The notes: generated from the sequence alone by a model not told the origin. DNA of 64,000 nt from Acidobacteriaceae bacterium (GCA_003134815.1 PLCO01000033.1:1-64000); one strand, 5' to 3'; positions 17,281 through 26,775 are shown, counted from the first letter of the stretch. Numbers and translations are program-made.

Positions 17281-19152
17281 ATGTTCGAGTTTCTGCGCAA
17301 TGCCACTCTCTGCGGATTACTGGCGGGGGGGATTCCCGCGTTGGTTTTCGCGCAAGTTACAAATTCTGCCACTCTTCCCTCGGGGCAACAACCCCAACCA
17401 ACTTCCGCGCCCGCCCAAACTCCGTCGCCGGGCGGCATCAGCAGCGGCGCTCCGCCACCGGCCCAGTTCGATGAGCAGCACCGGCCGATCACTGCGGGTG
17501 ACTTTGTGAAAAGCGGGCCGGTGATCTTTGAGGACATATCGGAGAAGGCCGCACTGACTCATTGGACCCACAAGATGGGGACCAAGGAGAAGAAGTACAT
17601 TATCGAGACCAAAGGCGGGGGCATTGGCCTGATCGACTACGACAACGACGGCTGGCTCGACATTTATGTAGTGAACGGCTCGACCTTCGACGCGCTGGAT
17701 GGCAAGGAGACGCCGCCCCACGCGGCGCTGTTCCATAACAATCACGACGGAACCTTTACGGATGTGGCAGCCAAGGCCGGCGTGACGAACGACCGATGGG
17801 GCATCGGCGTGGCCATCGCGGATTATGACAACGACGGCTGGCCGGATATCTACGTGACCAACTGGGGCAAGAACCGCCTGTATCACAACAACCACGACGG
17901 AACGTTTACCGATGTTGCGGAAAAAGCGGGCGTGCAGTTAGGGAATTGGTCGAGTGGCGCCACGTGGGGAGACTATGACGGCGACGGACGCCTGGATTTG
18001 TTTGTTCCGGGCTACGTTCATTTCGACCGCGACCATTTGCCCTCAGGCGGTGAGAATGGTGTCCCCGATACCTTCTGTACCTTCCGCGGAGTGGGAGTGA
18101 TTTGCGGACCAAGAGGGCTCAAGGGTGAGCCAGACCATTTATTCCACAACAACGGCGACGGAACATTTACCGATGTGAGCGAAAAGGCGGGCGTGGCCGA
18201 CAAAGCCGGCTACTACGGGCTCGCCTCACTGTTCGTGGACCTGAATAATGACGGCAAGGTGGATCTGCTGGTGGCCAACGACTCCACGCCAAACTATCTC
18301 TACATCAACAAAGGGGACGGGACGTTTGAGGACGACAGCTACTCGTCGGGTTACGCGCTGGACGAGGCCGGGCGAGAGACTGCGTCGATGGGCATCGCGG
18401 CGGGGGATTTTGAAAACAACGGCAACGAGGACATCTTTAACACGACTTTCTCCGACGACTACAAAGTGCTCTACCGCAATGACGGCGACGCGAACATGAC
18501 GGATGTGAGCTACCAGATGGGCATCGCCGAGATTTCGGTGCCGTTTCTCGGATGGGGCGATGCGTTCCTGGACTATGACAACGACGGGTGGAAGGATTTG
18601 ATGATGGCCGACGGGCACGTTTATCCGCAGGTGGATCAGCACCCGTGGGGGACGAGTTGGGCGGAGCGGCCGATGCTCTTCCACAACATGGGCGGCAAGA
18701 AGTTCGAGGCGGTGCCGGCCGTCGAGGGTTCCGGACTTGCGGACGTTATCGCCGGGCGAGGGATGGCAGAGGGCGATCTCTTTAACGACGGGAAGCTGGA
18801 TGTTGTGATCAACGTGATGGACGGCCACCCAGTGCTTCTGCGTAATGTATCGCCAGATAAGAATCACTGGTTGGAAATGAAGCTGGTGGGAGGGCCGAAG
18901 AGCCCGCGCGACGCGGTGGGGGCCACTGTGTATTTGACGGCCAACAGCATGAGGCAACGCGAAGACGTGCTGAGCGGCGGCAGCTACGCTTCAACCAACG
19001 ATCCAAGACCGCATTTCGGGCTGGGGCAGGCGACCAAAGTCGACGACATCGAAGTGCACTGGCCGAGCGGCAAGGTGGAGCACTTCACCGTTCCGGGGGT
19101 AGATCGCATCGTGACGATCGAAGAGGGGCACGGGGAGGGGTCGGGGAAATAG
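17281..19152 (+). CDS. CRTAC1-type FG-GAP/VCBS and ASPIC/UnbV repeat protein (second copy)
   Basis: 623 residues from the ATG at 17281, which begins a signal peptide (MFEFLRNATLCGLLAGGIPALVFAQ); the open frame from 17158 upstream is not protein-like. A Pro/Gln-rich linker (about 30-60) precedes seven or so FG-GAP blades with calcium loops (IDYDNDGWLDIYVVNG, ADYDNDGWPDIYVTNWG, GDYDGDGRLDLFVPGY) and the phrase LFHNNHDGTFTDVA. The C-terminal ASPIC/UnbV domain is at about 520-615 (SGGSYASTNDPRPHFGLGQ; VEIHWPSGKVEHF-type motif, here IEVHWPSGKVEHF). No ribosome binding site is visible; a TATACT hexamer ends eight bases before the ATG, so the mRNA may be nearly leaderless. It is a paralogue of the 10425-12230 protein. 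Confidence 0.87.
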   Translation: MFEFLRNATLCGLLAGGIPALVFAQVTNSATLPSGQQPQPTSAPAQTPSPGGISSGAPPPAQFDEQHRPITAGDFVKSGPVIFEDISEKAALTHWTHKMGTKEKKYIIETKGGGIGLIDYDNDGWLDIYVVNGSTFDALDGKETPPHAALFHNNHDGTFTDVAAKAGVTNDRWGIGVAIADYDNDGWPDIYVTNWGKNRLYHNNHDGTFTDVAEKAGVQLGNWSSGATWGDYDGDGRLDLFVPGYVHFDRDHLPSGGENGVPDTFCTFRGVGVICGPRGLKGEPDHLFHNNGDGTFTDVSEKAGVADKAGYYGLASLFVDLNNDGKVDLLVANDSTPNYLYINKGDGTFEDDSYSSGYALDEAGRETASMGIAAGDFENNGNEDIFNTTFSDDYKVLYRNDGDANMTDVSYQMGIAEISVPFLGWGDAFLDYDNDGWKDLMMADGHVYPQVDQHPWGTSWAERPMLFHNMGGKKFEAVPAVEGSGLADVIAGRGMAEGDLFNDGKLDVVINVMDGHPVLLRNVSPDKNHWLEMKLVGGPKSPRDAVGATVYLTANSMRQREDVLSGGSYASTNDPRPHFGLGQATKVDDIEVHWPSGKVEHFTVPGVDRIVTIEEGHGEGSGK

Positions 19153-19154
19153 CA

Positions 19155-19202
19155 AGAGAGGTTCCCGGTCAAGATGTTTCTGGTAAGGGAACCTCTCTTT
19201 TT
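19155..19202 (+). terminator. Rho-independent terminator between convergent genes
   Basis: A perfect 12-bp stem (AGAGAGGTTCCC at 19155-19166 with 19187-19198), a 20-base loop and a short T run. It follows the CRTAC1 stop by a few bases. The A-rich left side is weak, so it probably terminates mainly the plus-strand gene, although the receptor gene on the other strand ends 50 bases further on. Confidence 0.8.
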
Positions 19203-19251
19203 GAAGCCGCAACTAAAAACAACCTCACGCGGAATCGCTCGATCCGATGGT

Positions 19252-22200
19252 CTAGAACGAGAGGCGCGCGCTTAATTGAATCTCGCGTCCCGGCGTTGTG
19301 ACCTCAGTGATACTGCCGAAGTTGGCCGTGTTCACGAAGCGGTTGGGTGTTCCAAGGTTGGTGTGATTGAAAGCGTTGAAGAACTCGGCGCGAGCTTCGA
19401 ATCTGGTCTTCTCAGCAAGATTGAAACTGCGGTCCAACGCCAGGTCCATTGTTTGCATTCCGGGGCCATACACTGTGTTGCGGCCGACGTTGCCATATGT
19501 ATAGGCAGGCGGCGCGACGAATGCGTTGGGGTTGAACCATGTGGTCGCGTTCCGGGTGCCCGATGGGAAGATCTTCTGGCCGGTGACATCGGCTCGAATG
19601 GGGTTCTCTCCGACCACGGTTCCGGCATTGGCCGTGTCGCCGAAGACGGAGATGGTCATGGGGAAGCCAGTCTGGACCTGATAGACGAGCGAGCCGAGCC
19701 AGTTGCGGGTGAGTTCCTGAACCAGGAGGTTGGCGCCGACTGCCGATGACGCGTAAATGGCGCTCACGGAGACGCGCTGACGGACATCGCAGCCTGGGCC
19801 CTTCTCTGCATTCAGGTTGTTGTCGTTCTGCGGAATGGCGGCCTCGAACATCGGCGAGCGAAAGTCTGGCGCGTTATCGAGTTCTTTGGCGAAGGTATAG
19901 TTGGCCAGAAAACTGAGGCCGTGTGCGTAGCGGTGCCGAACGTTGACGTAGCCCGCGTCATACCAGCTCTGCGCGGAGTTTTCGAGCAGGTTGATGGTAC
20001 TTAAAGGAGTGAGGTGATCCGTGTTGAACGTGGGGCCCACGGCAACCGTGGACGGGAGAGTGGTGTTGTTTACGAAGCTAACCTTGGGGAACGGCCGCCG
20101 CGGCTGTATCAGGCCGGCCCCGGGCAGCGCATTGTTGATGAGATGCGCGCGCTGTAAGTGGAATCCTCCGGCGCCGAGGTAACCGATCTCGACGGTCGTT
20201 TCAGATCCCAACTGCTTTTCGAGCGATACGCTCCATTGCTGGATGTACTGCGGCGGCGCGTGCAGTTGGAGGGCAGTGAAGCTGGTTACAGTTGTGCCGA
20301 TCACAGGCGAAGGGAAGTTGAGCGAGGTGATCGAGGGAATATAGGGATCGCTCTGCGAGGTCTGGGGGAAGACAAGAGGAACGTTGTGGCGCTGGTTGCA
20401 CCAGGTGTTCATGTCGACCGGAGTGTAGAAGATGCCGTAGGCGATGTGCGCCACAAGGCCCAATCGCGGAATGCTCTGCGCCAGTCCCAGGCGTGGCGCG
20501 AACCTCAGGTGGTTGGCATACATCAGGCCGGCCGGATAGCCGTCCTGACCGCCGATGAAGATCTGGGGCACGCCGTTGGTGATTGCGAGGTTGCTGTTGG
20601 TGTAGTCGATATCGACGAGCGGGCTCATGAACTCATAGCGGAGGCCGTAGGTCAGCGTGGTCGAATTGGTGAGGCGCCAGGCATCTTCCGCGAAGCCGTC
20701 GGCATTCCACTGGCGCAGTTGCATCTTGGGAATGGCGGTGGTCTGCGCCTGGCGGACCGCGGGCAACCCTAGCAGGAAACTGGCGAGGGACGATCCCGTG
20801 GCGCCGTCGTTGAGCGCGTATTGGGTGGTATAGCCGTTGGTGTATTGGTAATAGCCGCGCGATTGCACGAAGGCCAACATCGGCCAGATAAATTTCTGAT
20901 ACACGCCGCCGAATTTGGCGCTGTGGCGGCCCACCTGCCAGTTCAGCGAGTCCCGGCCCTCGGCAAGAGTGTCCCACACTGCCATGGGAGTCGCGAGCCA
21001 GTTGTCGCCAAAGGGCGAATATCCCTGCACGTTGAAGTAAGGTGCGCCCCATTGCTGCGGGTAGCCGACCAGGCCCGTGATGCCGAGCTGGGAGACGATG
21101 TCGTTCTTGTAGGCGCTTTCCGTCGTATGCGTCATGGCCAGACGGGAAAGAGCCAGTGAGGCCAGGTTGACCATGTGCGGCGAGAAAATGTGGGTCCAGG
21201 CCAGGACGCCTTGCTGTGCGAAGTTGTCGTGATTGAAGCCGAAGCCGGGTAGCCCCTGCGGCATAAATCCGTATTCGCTTCCCAGCGAGTAGCGAACGAA
21301 GGCAGTATCGCCGTTGGCGAAGCTGTGATCGACGCGCGCCGTACCCTGGTCGTCGGTCATGCGTTCCTTCAGTGTCTCAAGATAATTGTTCGCGTCGTTG
21401 CCCGCGCCGACCACGGTGGGCTGGCCCATCATGGTCATGCCCCCCATATTCATCGTGTTGGGCAGCGGAGTGTATTTGTTCAGCATGGTCAACGCAGCGA
21501 TCGAGCCTGGCTGGGTTAGCCGGCTGGGCGGAATCACGTTCAGCACTCCGTTGTAGGAAAACTGCTGGCGGATGTTCTGCGGATTCGAAGGGCTCGGCGG
21601 CAAGCTGGGATTGTAGCTGGGGTTTGCCGTTGTGGTATTCGGGTCGTAGATGTTCACGCCGCTCTGGCTGAAATCGCCGGAGTCTTCGGCGGCGGTCGGC
21701 ACCGTGTCGACCATGGTGTCATCTTCAACATGGCGCAGAGCTTCATAGTTTATGAAGAAGAAAGTTTTGCCAGTGAGCTTCATGGGGCCGCCGAGCGAAG
21801 CGCCGAAGTTGTTCTGTACCAGAAAATTCGAACCGCCCATCTGATTGAATGAGTGAGCGTCCATGTCGCCGTTGCGCAGGTACTCGTAAGCAGCGCCGTG
21901 GAAATGGCTCGATCCGGAGCGCGTGACGATGTTGATCTGGCCGCCGCCGGCGCCGCCCATCTCGGCCGAATAGCTTCCGGTCTCGACCTCGAATTCCTGC
22001 ACCGCATCCGGCGAGGGGCTCAGATTCTGGGTGTTGAAGGTCGGGTCAGTGTTGGTGGCCCCGTCCAGCAGAAAGTAATTCGCGTTGGGGCGGCTTCCGC
22101 CGATGCTCACCGCCGAGCGTTGGCCGGGCCGCCAGTAAAGAGCATTCATGTCGCCAGTTGCGGCGCCGTGACTCATGTGAGATCCAGGCACGGTGAGGAC

Positions 22201-22659
22201 CAGGTCAATCAACATACGGCCGTTCAAAGGGAGTGAATCGACCGAGTGCTGATCCACTACTTCGCCCACGCTGGCGTCCTGGGTTTTGAGCAATTCGCCC
22301 GAGGCCTGAACTGTAACACTCTGTTTTTCGGAACCAAGGCTCAATTGCCAGTCGAGTGTGGCCTGCTGGCCCACCTCGAGGTTTACCGATTGGGTGGCTT
22401 GCTTGAATCCGGGATTGTCAACGGTGAGCGTGTATGCGCCCGGCTCCAGGCCCGCGATCTGATAAAGTCCGGTCTCATTGGACACAGCCTCGCGCGTGGC
22501 CCCGGTTCTGCGGCTCAAAACGTGGATCTGCGCTCCTGCAATCGCGCGGTGCTGCGGATCGAGAATCGATCCGCTCACGACGGCGTAATTGCTCTGGGCT
22601 TGAACGGCAAATACAGCCGCGAACAGGCAGGCGAAAATCGGGAAAATCTTTCTGGTCAT
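19252..22659 (-). CDS. Oar-type TonB-dependent outer-membrane receptor with carboxypeptidase regulatory-like domain (second copy)
   Basis: 1135 residues. Signal peptide about 1-21 (IFPIFACLFAAVFAVQAQ); carboxypeptidase-regulatory-like domain about 28-105 (YAVVSGSILDPQHRAIAGAQ; GLYQIAGLEPGAYTLTVDNPGF); plug domain about 110-270 (SLPLNGRMLIDLVLTVPG, YFLLDGATNTDP, GGGQINIVTRSGS); then a long barrel ending QLSARLSF. The plug motifs are closer to canonical Oar-like receptors than those of the first copy, and it is shorter. ATG 22659 is preferred to the in-frame GTG 22665 because AAGGAG lies six bases upstream of it. It is transcribed divergently from the multiheme cytochrome gene. It lacks the AAATCGGTTT array seen upstream of the first receptor, so the two copies are likely regulated differently. 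Confidence 0.88.
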   Translation of the reverse strand: MTRKIFPIFACLFAAVFAVQAQSNYAVVSGSILDPQHRAIAGAQIHVLSRRTGATREAVSNETGLYQIAGLEPGAYTLTVDNPGFKQATQSVNLEVGQQATLDWQLSLGSEKQSVTVQASGELLKTQDASVGEVVDQHSVDSLPLNGRMLIDLVLTVPGSHMSHGAATGDMNALYWRPGQRSAVSIGGSRPNANYFLLDGATNTDPTFNTQNLSPSPDAVQEFEVETGSYSAEMGGAGGGQINIVTRSGSSHFHGAAYEYLRNGDMDAHSFNQMGGSNFLVQNNFGASLGGPMKLTGKTFFFINYEALRHVEDDTMVDTVPTAAEDSGDFSQSGVNIYDPNTTTANPSYNPSLPPSPSNPQNIRQQFSYNGVLNVIPPSRLTQPGSIAALTMLNKYTPLPNTMNMGGMTMMGQPTVVGAGNDANNYLETLKERMTDDQGTARVDHSFANGDTAFVRYSLGSEYGFMPQGLPGFGFNHDNFAQQGVLAWTHIFSPHMVNLASLALSRLAMTHTTESAYKNDIVSQLGITGLVGYPQQWGAPYFNVQGYSPFGDNWLATPMAVWDTLAEGRDSLNWQVGRHSAKFGGVYQKFIWPMLAFVQSRGYYQYTNGYTTQYALNDGATGSSLASFLLGLPAVRQAQTTAIPKMQLRQWNADGFAEDAWRLTNSTTLTYGLRYEFMSPLVDIDYTNSNLAITNGVPQIFIGGQDGYPAGLMYANHLRFAPRLGLAQSIPRLGLVAHIAYGIFYTPVDMNTWCNQRHNVPLVFPQTSQSDPYIPSITSLNFPSPVIGTTVTSFTALQLHAPPQYIQQWSVSLEKQLGSETTVEIGYLGAGGFHLQRAHLINNALPGAGLIQPRRPFPKVSFVNNTTLPSTVAVGPTFNTDHLTPLSTINLLENSAQSWYDAGYVNVRHRYAHGLSFLANYTFAKELDNAPDFRSPMFEAAIPQNDNNLNAEKGPGCDVRQRVSVSAIYASSAVGANLLVQELTRNWLGSLVYQVQTGFPMTISVFGDTANAGTVVGENPIRADVTGQKIFPSGTRNATTWFNPNAFVAPPAYTYGNVGRNTVYGPGMQTMDLALDRSFNLAEKTRFEARAEFFNAFNHTNLGTPNRFVNTANFGSITEVTTPGREIQLSARLSF

Positions 22660-23037
22660 TGGCACTCCTTGGGGGCTCTCCTTAGGGTTGTGGTCATCCG
22701 CCGGATGTGTGCGAGTCGTTTCCGGCCGGACATCGATTCATTGCGCGCAAGGCTCTCGCGTCTTGTGCGTGCGCTGTCGTTGTCAAAAGCAGTTTCAAAA
22801 TGCTGTGGCGCAGGGAAAAGCGGCGGCCGAGCTGTGCTCAGCGCCTAAAAGACCGCTAACTCCAACCAAAATCAGGGGAAGCACTCGATTGGCGTACAGT
22901 TCATCATTAATGACAGATCGTCGTTTGTCTTCGTCTTATAGGAGGATTGCCAGGTCATCCTTTTGGTGGAGGGCGGCCCTATTCCGCTCAAGGGCGGATG
23001 CGGGGTTCGATGGAAAGCTTATAGAATTGCTAGCGGG
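22660..23037. other. Divergent promoter region between receptor and cytochrome genes
   Basis: 378 bases between two divergently transcribed starts. The frame of the cytochrome gene is open back to 22963 but reads without family character there. The sequence includes a moderately AT-rich stretch around 22860-22950. I see no near-consensus promoter, terminator or clear repeat, and no ORF with protein-like sequence. Confidence 0.45.
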
Positions 23038-25263
23038 ATGCTTCCCCAATTTTTCGCTTTTCGAAGTTTGCGCATTCTCAGCATAGTTCTGCTGATGGGC
23101 GTGGTTGTCTGCGCTTTGATGGGGTGGCGAACCCCGGCGGCCCATGCGACGGACGATGCAGCTACCCAGCGATCGCAATACTCGCAGAGCATCGCTTCGC
23201 ATTACAACTTCCGGTTCGGAGCGGATCAGCCCTTTCTTCCTTCCAACGCCACCACCGACACGGGAGAGTTCATCGATCCTCAAAGCTTTCCCACGGCAAA
23301 GTACTGCGGCCATTGCCATCAGGCGGCGTATGCCCAATGGCGCCAGTCGGCACATGCGAATTCATTCCGCGCTCCCTGGTACGTGAAGAATGTGAATCTG
23401 CTGATTAAGGGAAAAGGGATTGAGTATGCCCGCCATTGCGAAGGGTGCCACAATCCCATCGCGCTGACTTCCGGCGCGATGACGCAGAATTCTCCGGTGA
23501 ACAGGAAGTTTGACGGGGACGGCATCACTTGCTCGGTTTGCCATTCTATCCAGAAGGTGGATGCGCGCGGGACTGGAAGTTACATAATAGGCGCGCCCGC
23601 GGTGCTGGTAGATGCCGACGGAAAGCCGATCTACGGCGAAGTTTCAGACAAGGAGATCCTGGCGCATCTCGATCGTCATTCCCAAGCTGTGATGAAAGAT
23701 TTCTATCGCAGTAGCGAGTTTTGCGGCGCGTGCCACAAGGCTGCGTTGCCCAAAATGCTGAATGGCTACAAGTGGCAGCGCGCATTCTTTCTTTCCGACG
23801 AGTGGCAGCAGGCTTCATTCGCGAAGCAGTCGCCGCTCCCCTTCTATGTAAAACCGCAGGTATCCACGTGCCAAACCTGCCACATGGCAGAGGAAGATAT
23901 CGAACAGCCAGACTATGGAGCGCAGACGGGCAAGCTGATGTCGCACCGCTGGCTGGGCGCCAATACAGTGCTATCGAAGTATTACGGCTACGATGAGCAA
24001 CTGCAAAAGACCATCGCCTTTCTGCAGAACGGAGTTCTCAACGTCGATCTCTTCGGAATTGAGCGCAATGGAGGCAAACCGATCGCGCCTCTCGGAGCCG
24101 AACCCTTTGACATTGCTGCTGGAGACGTTTTGACAGTTTCGGTGGTGATCCAAAACAAGGGAATCGGCCACACTCTAGTTCCCGAACAGCGCGACTTTTA
24201 CGAATGCTGGGTTGAGTTCCAGGCCAAGGATGCGGCGGGCAACATTTTGATGGACTCCGGCGCGGTTGGGCCGGACGGTTCGCTCGATCCGACTGCGCAC
24301 AGCTTCACCAATCGGCTGGTGAATGTCCGCGGCACGCTGAACGATCTGCATCAGGTGTGGGACACGCGGGTGATTGCCTATAACAACACCATTCAGTCGG
24401 GCCGCTCGCAGATTGTTCGCTACCAATTCAAGGTCCCGGAAAATGCAACCGGGCCGATTACGATTACGGCCAAGGTCAACTATCGGCGCTTCAACCAGCA
24501 CTTCATCGATTTCGGCATGGGAAAGCACTACGACATGCCCGAAGTGGAGATGACATCGCGCACGCGGAGTCTGGTGCTTGGCTCCAATCCTGCGACGCCG
24601 CCCGATCCTGCGGACAATCCTGCGTGGATGCGATGGAACAACTACGGCATTGGATTGCTGGACGCGCAGCAGTATGCGGAGAGTGCGCGGGCCTTCGAAC
24701 AGGTGATTCAGTTGCGACCGGATTATGCCGATGCCTACACTAATGTCGCCATCGCGGATTTTTCGTGGCAACGCTATGATGATTCGCGAGCCAATCTGGA
24801 TAAGGCGCTGAAACTCTCGCCGCACAATGCTCGCGCGCTGTACTATTTGGCGCTTGTAGAGCGCATTCAGGGGCATCCCGATGCCGCGATCGCTGATTTA
24901 CTCGACGTGATTACGCAGTTCCCGCGCTCGCGTGACGCTCATCGGGAGCTGGGTTTCTCGTTCTATCAGCAGCATAAATATCAAGAGGCTCGAACCGAGT
25001 ACGAGACCGTGCAGTCGATTGATCCCGATGACCTGTCCGCCCATTACATTCTTTCGATCGTCTATCGCCGACTGGGGATGAAAGAAGACGCTGCGCGCGA
25101 AGCCGTAGTCTTTGCCGATCAGAAGGACGATCCGACGGCGAATAGCTATGCGCTCGAGTTCCTCAACAAGCATCCCGAGGTGACATCGGAGAGCGTACCC
25201 TGGCATATTCATAGCAATGTGACTTCAGATGGCAATGCTCATGCCGGCGGGACTGGTCAATGA
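23038..25263 (+). CDS. Pentaheme c-type cytochrome (cytochrome c554-like) with C-terminal TPR domain
   Basis: 741 residues from ATG 23038. A signal/anchor helix spans about 11-30. Five CXXCH heme sites are visible: CGHCH (90-94), CEGCH (134-138), CSVCH (165-169), CGACH (229-233) and CQTCH (278-282), in a layout like cytochrome c554/NapC-type multiheme domains, with additional histidines (SAHANSF, MSHRW) that could be distal ligands. A beta-rich region follows (about 360-520), then four or five TPRs (about 535-690: NNYGIGLLDAQQYAESARAF, LGFSFYQQHKYQEARTEYE). It would act in the periplasm as an electron carrier or oxidoreductase; the substrate is not evident. Its stop overlaps the small cytochrome gene by ATGA, so both are made together. 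TPR fused to multiheme domains is known but not common. Confidence 0.85.
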   Translation: MLPQFFAFRSLRILSIVLLMGVVVCALMGWRTPAAHATDDAATQRSQYSQSIASHYNFRFGADQPFLPSNATTDTGEFIDPQSFPTAKYCGHCHQAAYAQWRQSAHANSFRAPWYVKNVNLLIKGKGIEYARHCEGCHNPIALTSGAMTQNSPVNRKFDGDGITCSVCHSIQKVDARGTGSYIIGAPAVLVDADGKPIYGEVSDKEILAHLDRHSQAVMKDFYRSSEFCGACHKAALPKMLNGYKWQRAFFLSDEWQQASFAKQSPLPFYVKPQVSTCQTCHMAEEDIEQPDYGAQTGKLMSHRWLGANTVLSKYYGYDEQLQKTIAFLQNGVLNVDLFGIERNGGKPIAPLGAEPFDIAAGDVLTVSVVIQNKGIGHTLVPEQRDFYECWVEFQAKDAAGNILMDSGAVGPDGSLDPTAHSFTNRLVNVRGTLNDLHQVWDTRVIAYNNTIQSGRSQIVRYQFKVPENATGPITITAKVNYRRFNQHFIDFGMGKHYDMPEVEMTSRTRSLVLGSNPATPPDPADNPAWMRWNNYGIGLLDAQQYAESARAFEQVIQLRPDYADAYTNVAIADFSWQRYDDSRANLDKALKLSPHNARALYYLALVERIQGHPDAAIADLLDVITQFPRSRDAHRELGFSFYQQHKYQEARTEYETVQSIDPDDLSAHYILSIVYRRLGMKEDAAREAVVFADQKDDPTANSYALEFLNKHPEVTSESVPWHIHSNVTSDGNAHAGGTGQ

Positions 25264-25604
25264 AGTTCCTGCTGTCTTTGGCTGCATTTGTTCTGGCATT
25301 TTCTTCCTTTTCGATTGCTTCTTCCCGCAGCCAAAGGGCGCACGGCGCCGTAGTGTTCAACGAGAGCGGATGCCGGCACTGCCACAGCATAGGAAACGTC
25401 GGCGGACACAAGGGGCCCGATCTGTCGGGAGTGGGAAGAAGGAAATCGAAGGCCGCAATGCGGCAGCAGATCGTCTATGGCAGCAAGGTCATGCCGGCTT
25501 TCGGAGACGATCTTGAGCCGGGCGACCTGAAAGACCTGATTGCTTACCTGAAATCGTGCCGACAGAAACCGGCAAAAACTCAGCCTGTTTCCATCCCAAA
25601 CTGA
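25260..25604 (+). CDS. Small monoheme cytochrome c
   Basis: 114 residues. A signal peptide (FLLSLAAFVLAFSSFSIAS) precedes a class I cytochrome c domain with one CRHCH heme site (38-42), the GPDLSGVG proline/leucine loop and a probable axial Met78 in KVMPAFGDDL, followed by the terminal helix DLKDLIAYLKS. It overlaps the pentaheme cytochrome gene by four bases and is likely the electron acceptor or donor for it in the periplasm. The C-terminal tail is short and polar, so the protein should be soluble. Confidence 0.9.
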   Translation: MKFLLSLAAFVLAFSSFSIASSRSQRAHGAVVFNESGCRHCHSIGNVGGHKGPDLSGVGRRKSKAAMRQQIVYGSKVMPAFGDDLEPGDLKDLIAYLKSCRQKPAKTQPVSIPN

Positions 25605-25658
25605 TATAGCTGGGCGCGAAGGCGCAGCTCCAGCGCCCGGTTTGGCCTTTGGATTCGC

Positions 25659-25904
25659 TCAAAATGTGAAGCTCCCGGAGAACTCCGGGATCGTCGAATC
25701 TGCATCCTGCAGCGATTTAAGTATAGAGTCGGATGAAAATCCAAGGCTCCGAAGCGACCCGTTGCGATAGGACTGCTCTAGCCATTGAGCGGCATCGTGT
25801 TTCTCACCGAGGCCGATCAAATGCAGAGCGAACGCGGCTTGGTGATGCTCCTGTGGAAAAAGCGCAAAGGCTGTGGAAAAGGCGTAAGAAACATCACGCA
25901 GCAA
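25659..25904 (-). pseudogene. Possible remnant of a TPR-type protein C-terminus
   Basis: An 81-residue minus-strand frame. The part AAQWLEQSYRNGSLRSLGFSSDSILKSL resembles the last repeat and tail (WLE-x-A-Y-x-x-x-S-x-x-L-x-x-D-P-x-x-x-x-L) of Acidobacterial winged-helix/TPR proteins. There is no upstream helix-turn-helix or repeat array and no good ribosome binding site, so a decayed 3' fragment is more likely than a gene. Low confidence; it could also be chance. The rest of the 25605-26039 gap holds nothing else I recognise. Confidence 0.25.
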
Positions 25905-26039
25905 CGAAATCGTATGTTAAAAAGTAGTCCTCAGTCTGCATGACTGAATTTGGCAGCCTGATTCGCGGCGGTCGCGGACGTCATTCTGCCTTGCTGACGC
26001 GCCTATTAATATTCAGCCGTAGCATTCAAGGTGATTCCA

Positions 26040-26690
26040 ATGACTGAATCGAGGAGTTCTCTTCCTGCGTTCTGTGCAGAGCAAAGCAGCACTCAGATAG
26101 TCGGCGTTACCCCGGAACGAACCAAGCAAGAGATGCCATGGCATGTCCTGCTTGTACGCTCGAATTTTGAAAGACGAGTCGCGCAGCATCTTACGGTGCG
26201 CGCTGTGGAACACTATTTGCCGTTCTACCAGGAGCGCGTAAAGTGGTCTGACAGAATCGTCGTTACCGAACGGCCGCTCTTCTCTGGATATGTATTCGTC
26301 CGATTCCTGCCTGAATCCAGGATCAAAGTAATCAGCACGCCGGGCGTCGCGCGTTTACTGGGCGACGAGGGTGGAAATCTGGTGAGCAGCGCGGACCTCG
26401 ACAAGATCCGGGAGGGGCTGGCAAGCGGACTCCTGTTGCGTCCTCACCCCAATGTTTCTGTTGGAGCAAGGGTGCGGATCCGCGCCGGTATCTTCGAAGG
26501 CGTCGAGGGAGTAGTGATGGAATTCCGCCAGCAATGCAAGGTGATCATTGCCCTGGCCGCTGTACAGCAGTGCTTTTCGCTTGAGGTTGGGCACGGAGAT
26601 ATCGAAGTCCTGAAGAAGCCTCCCGCCAGGTCCGACCTCTCGTCCAGCGATGCATATCGCTATTGGAACCTGCAGACTGCGAAACCGTAA
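26040..26690 (+). CDS. UpxY-family transcription antiterminator (NusG paralogue)
   Basis: 216 residues. After about 30 unstructured residues comes a NusG N-terminal (NGN) domain (about 32-125: MPWHVLLVRSNFERRVAQHL, VEHYLPFYQERVKW, PLFSGYVFVRF, TPGVARLLG) and a C-terminal KOW-like domain (about 150-200: VSVGARVRIRAGIFEGVEGVV). Specialised NusG paralogues of the UpxY/RfaH/LoaP type bind elongating RNA polymerase and promote read-through of long polysaccharide operons. It lies at the downstream edge of the exopolysaccharide operon and on the opposite strand, whereas UpxY genes normally open their operon, so it would have to act in trans. ATG 26040 and GTG 26031 are both possible starts. A bidirectional hairpin follows. 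Confidence 0.85.
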   Translation: MTESRSSLPAFCAEQSSTQIVGVTPERTKQEMPWHVLLVRSNFERRVAQHLTVRAVEHYLPFYQERVKWSDRIVVTERPLFSGYVFVRFLPESRIKVISTPGVARLLGDEGGNLVSSADLDKIREGLASGLLLRPHPNVSVGARVRIRAGIFEGVEGVVMEFRQQCKVIIALAAVQQCFSLEVGHGDIEVLKKPPARSDLSSSDAYRYWNLQTAKP

Positions 26691-26775
26691 CGCGGCACGA
26701 CATTTCTTTGGCAAGGTTCACGACGCTAGTTAGTCCGCCATTTGGCTTAACGATTAAAAGAGGCGATTAAACGAG

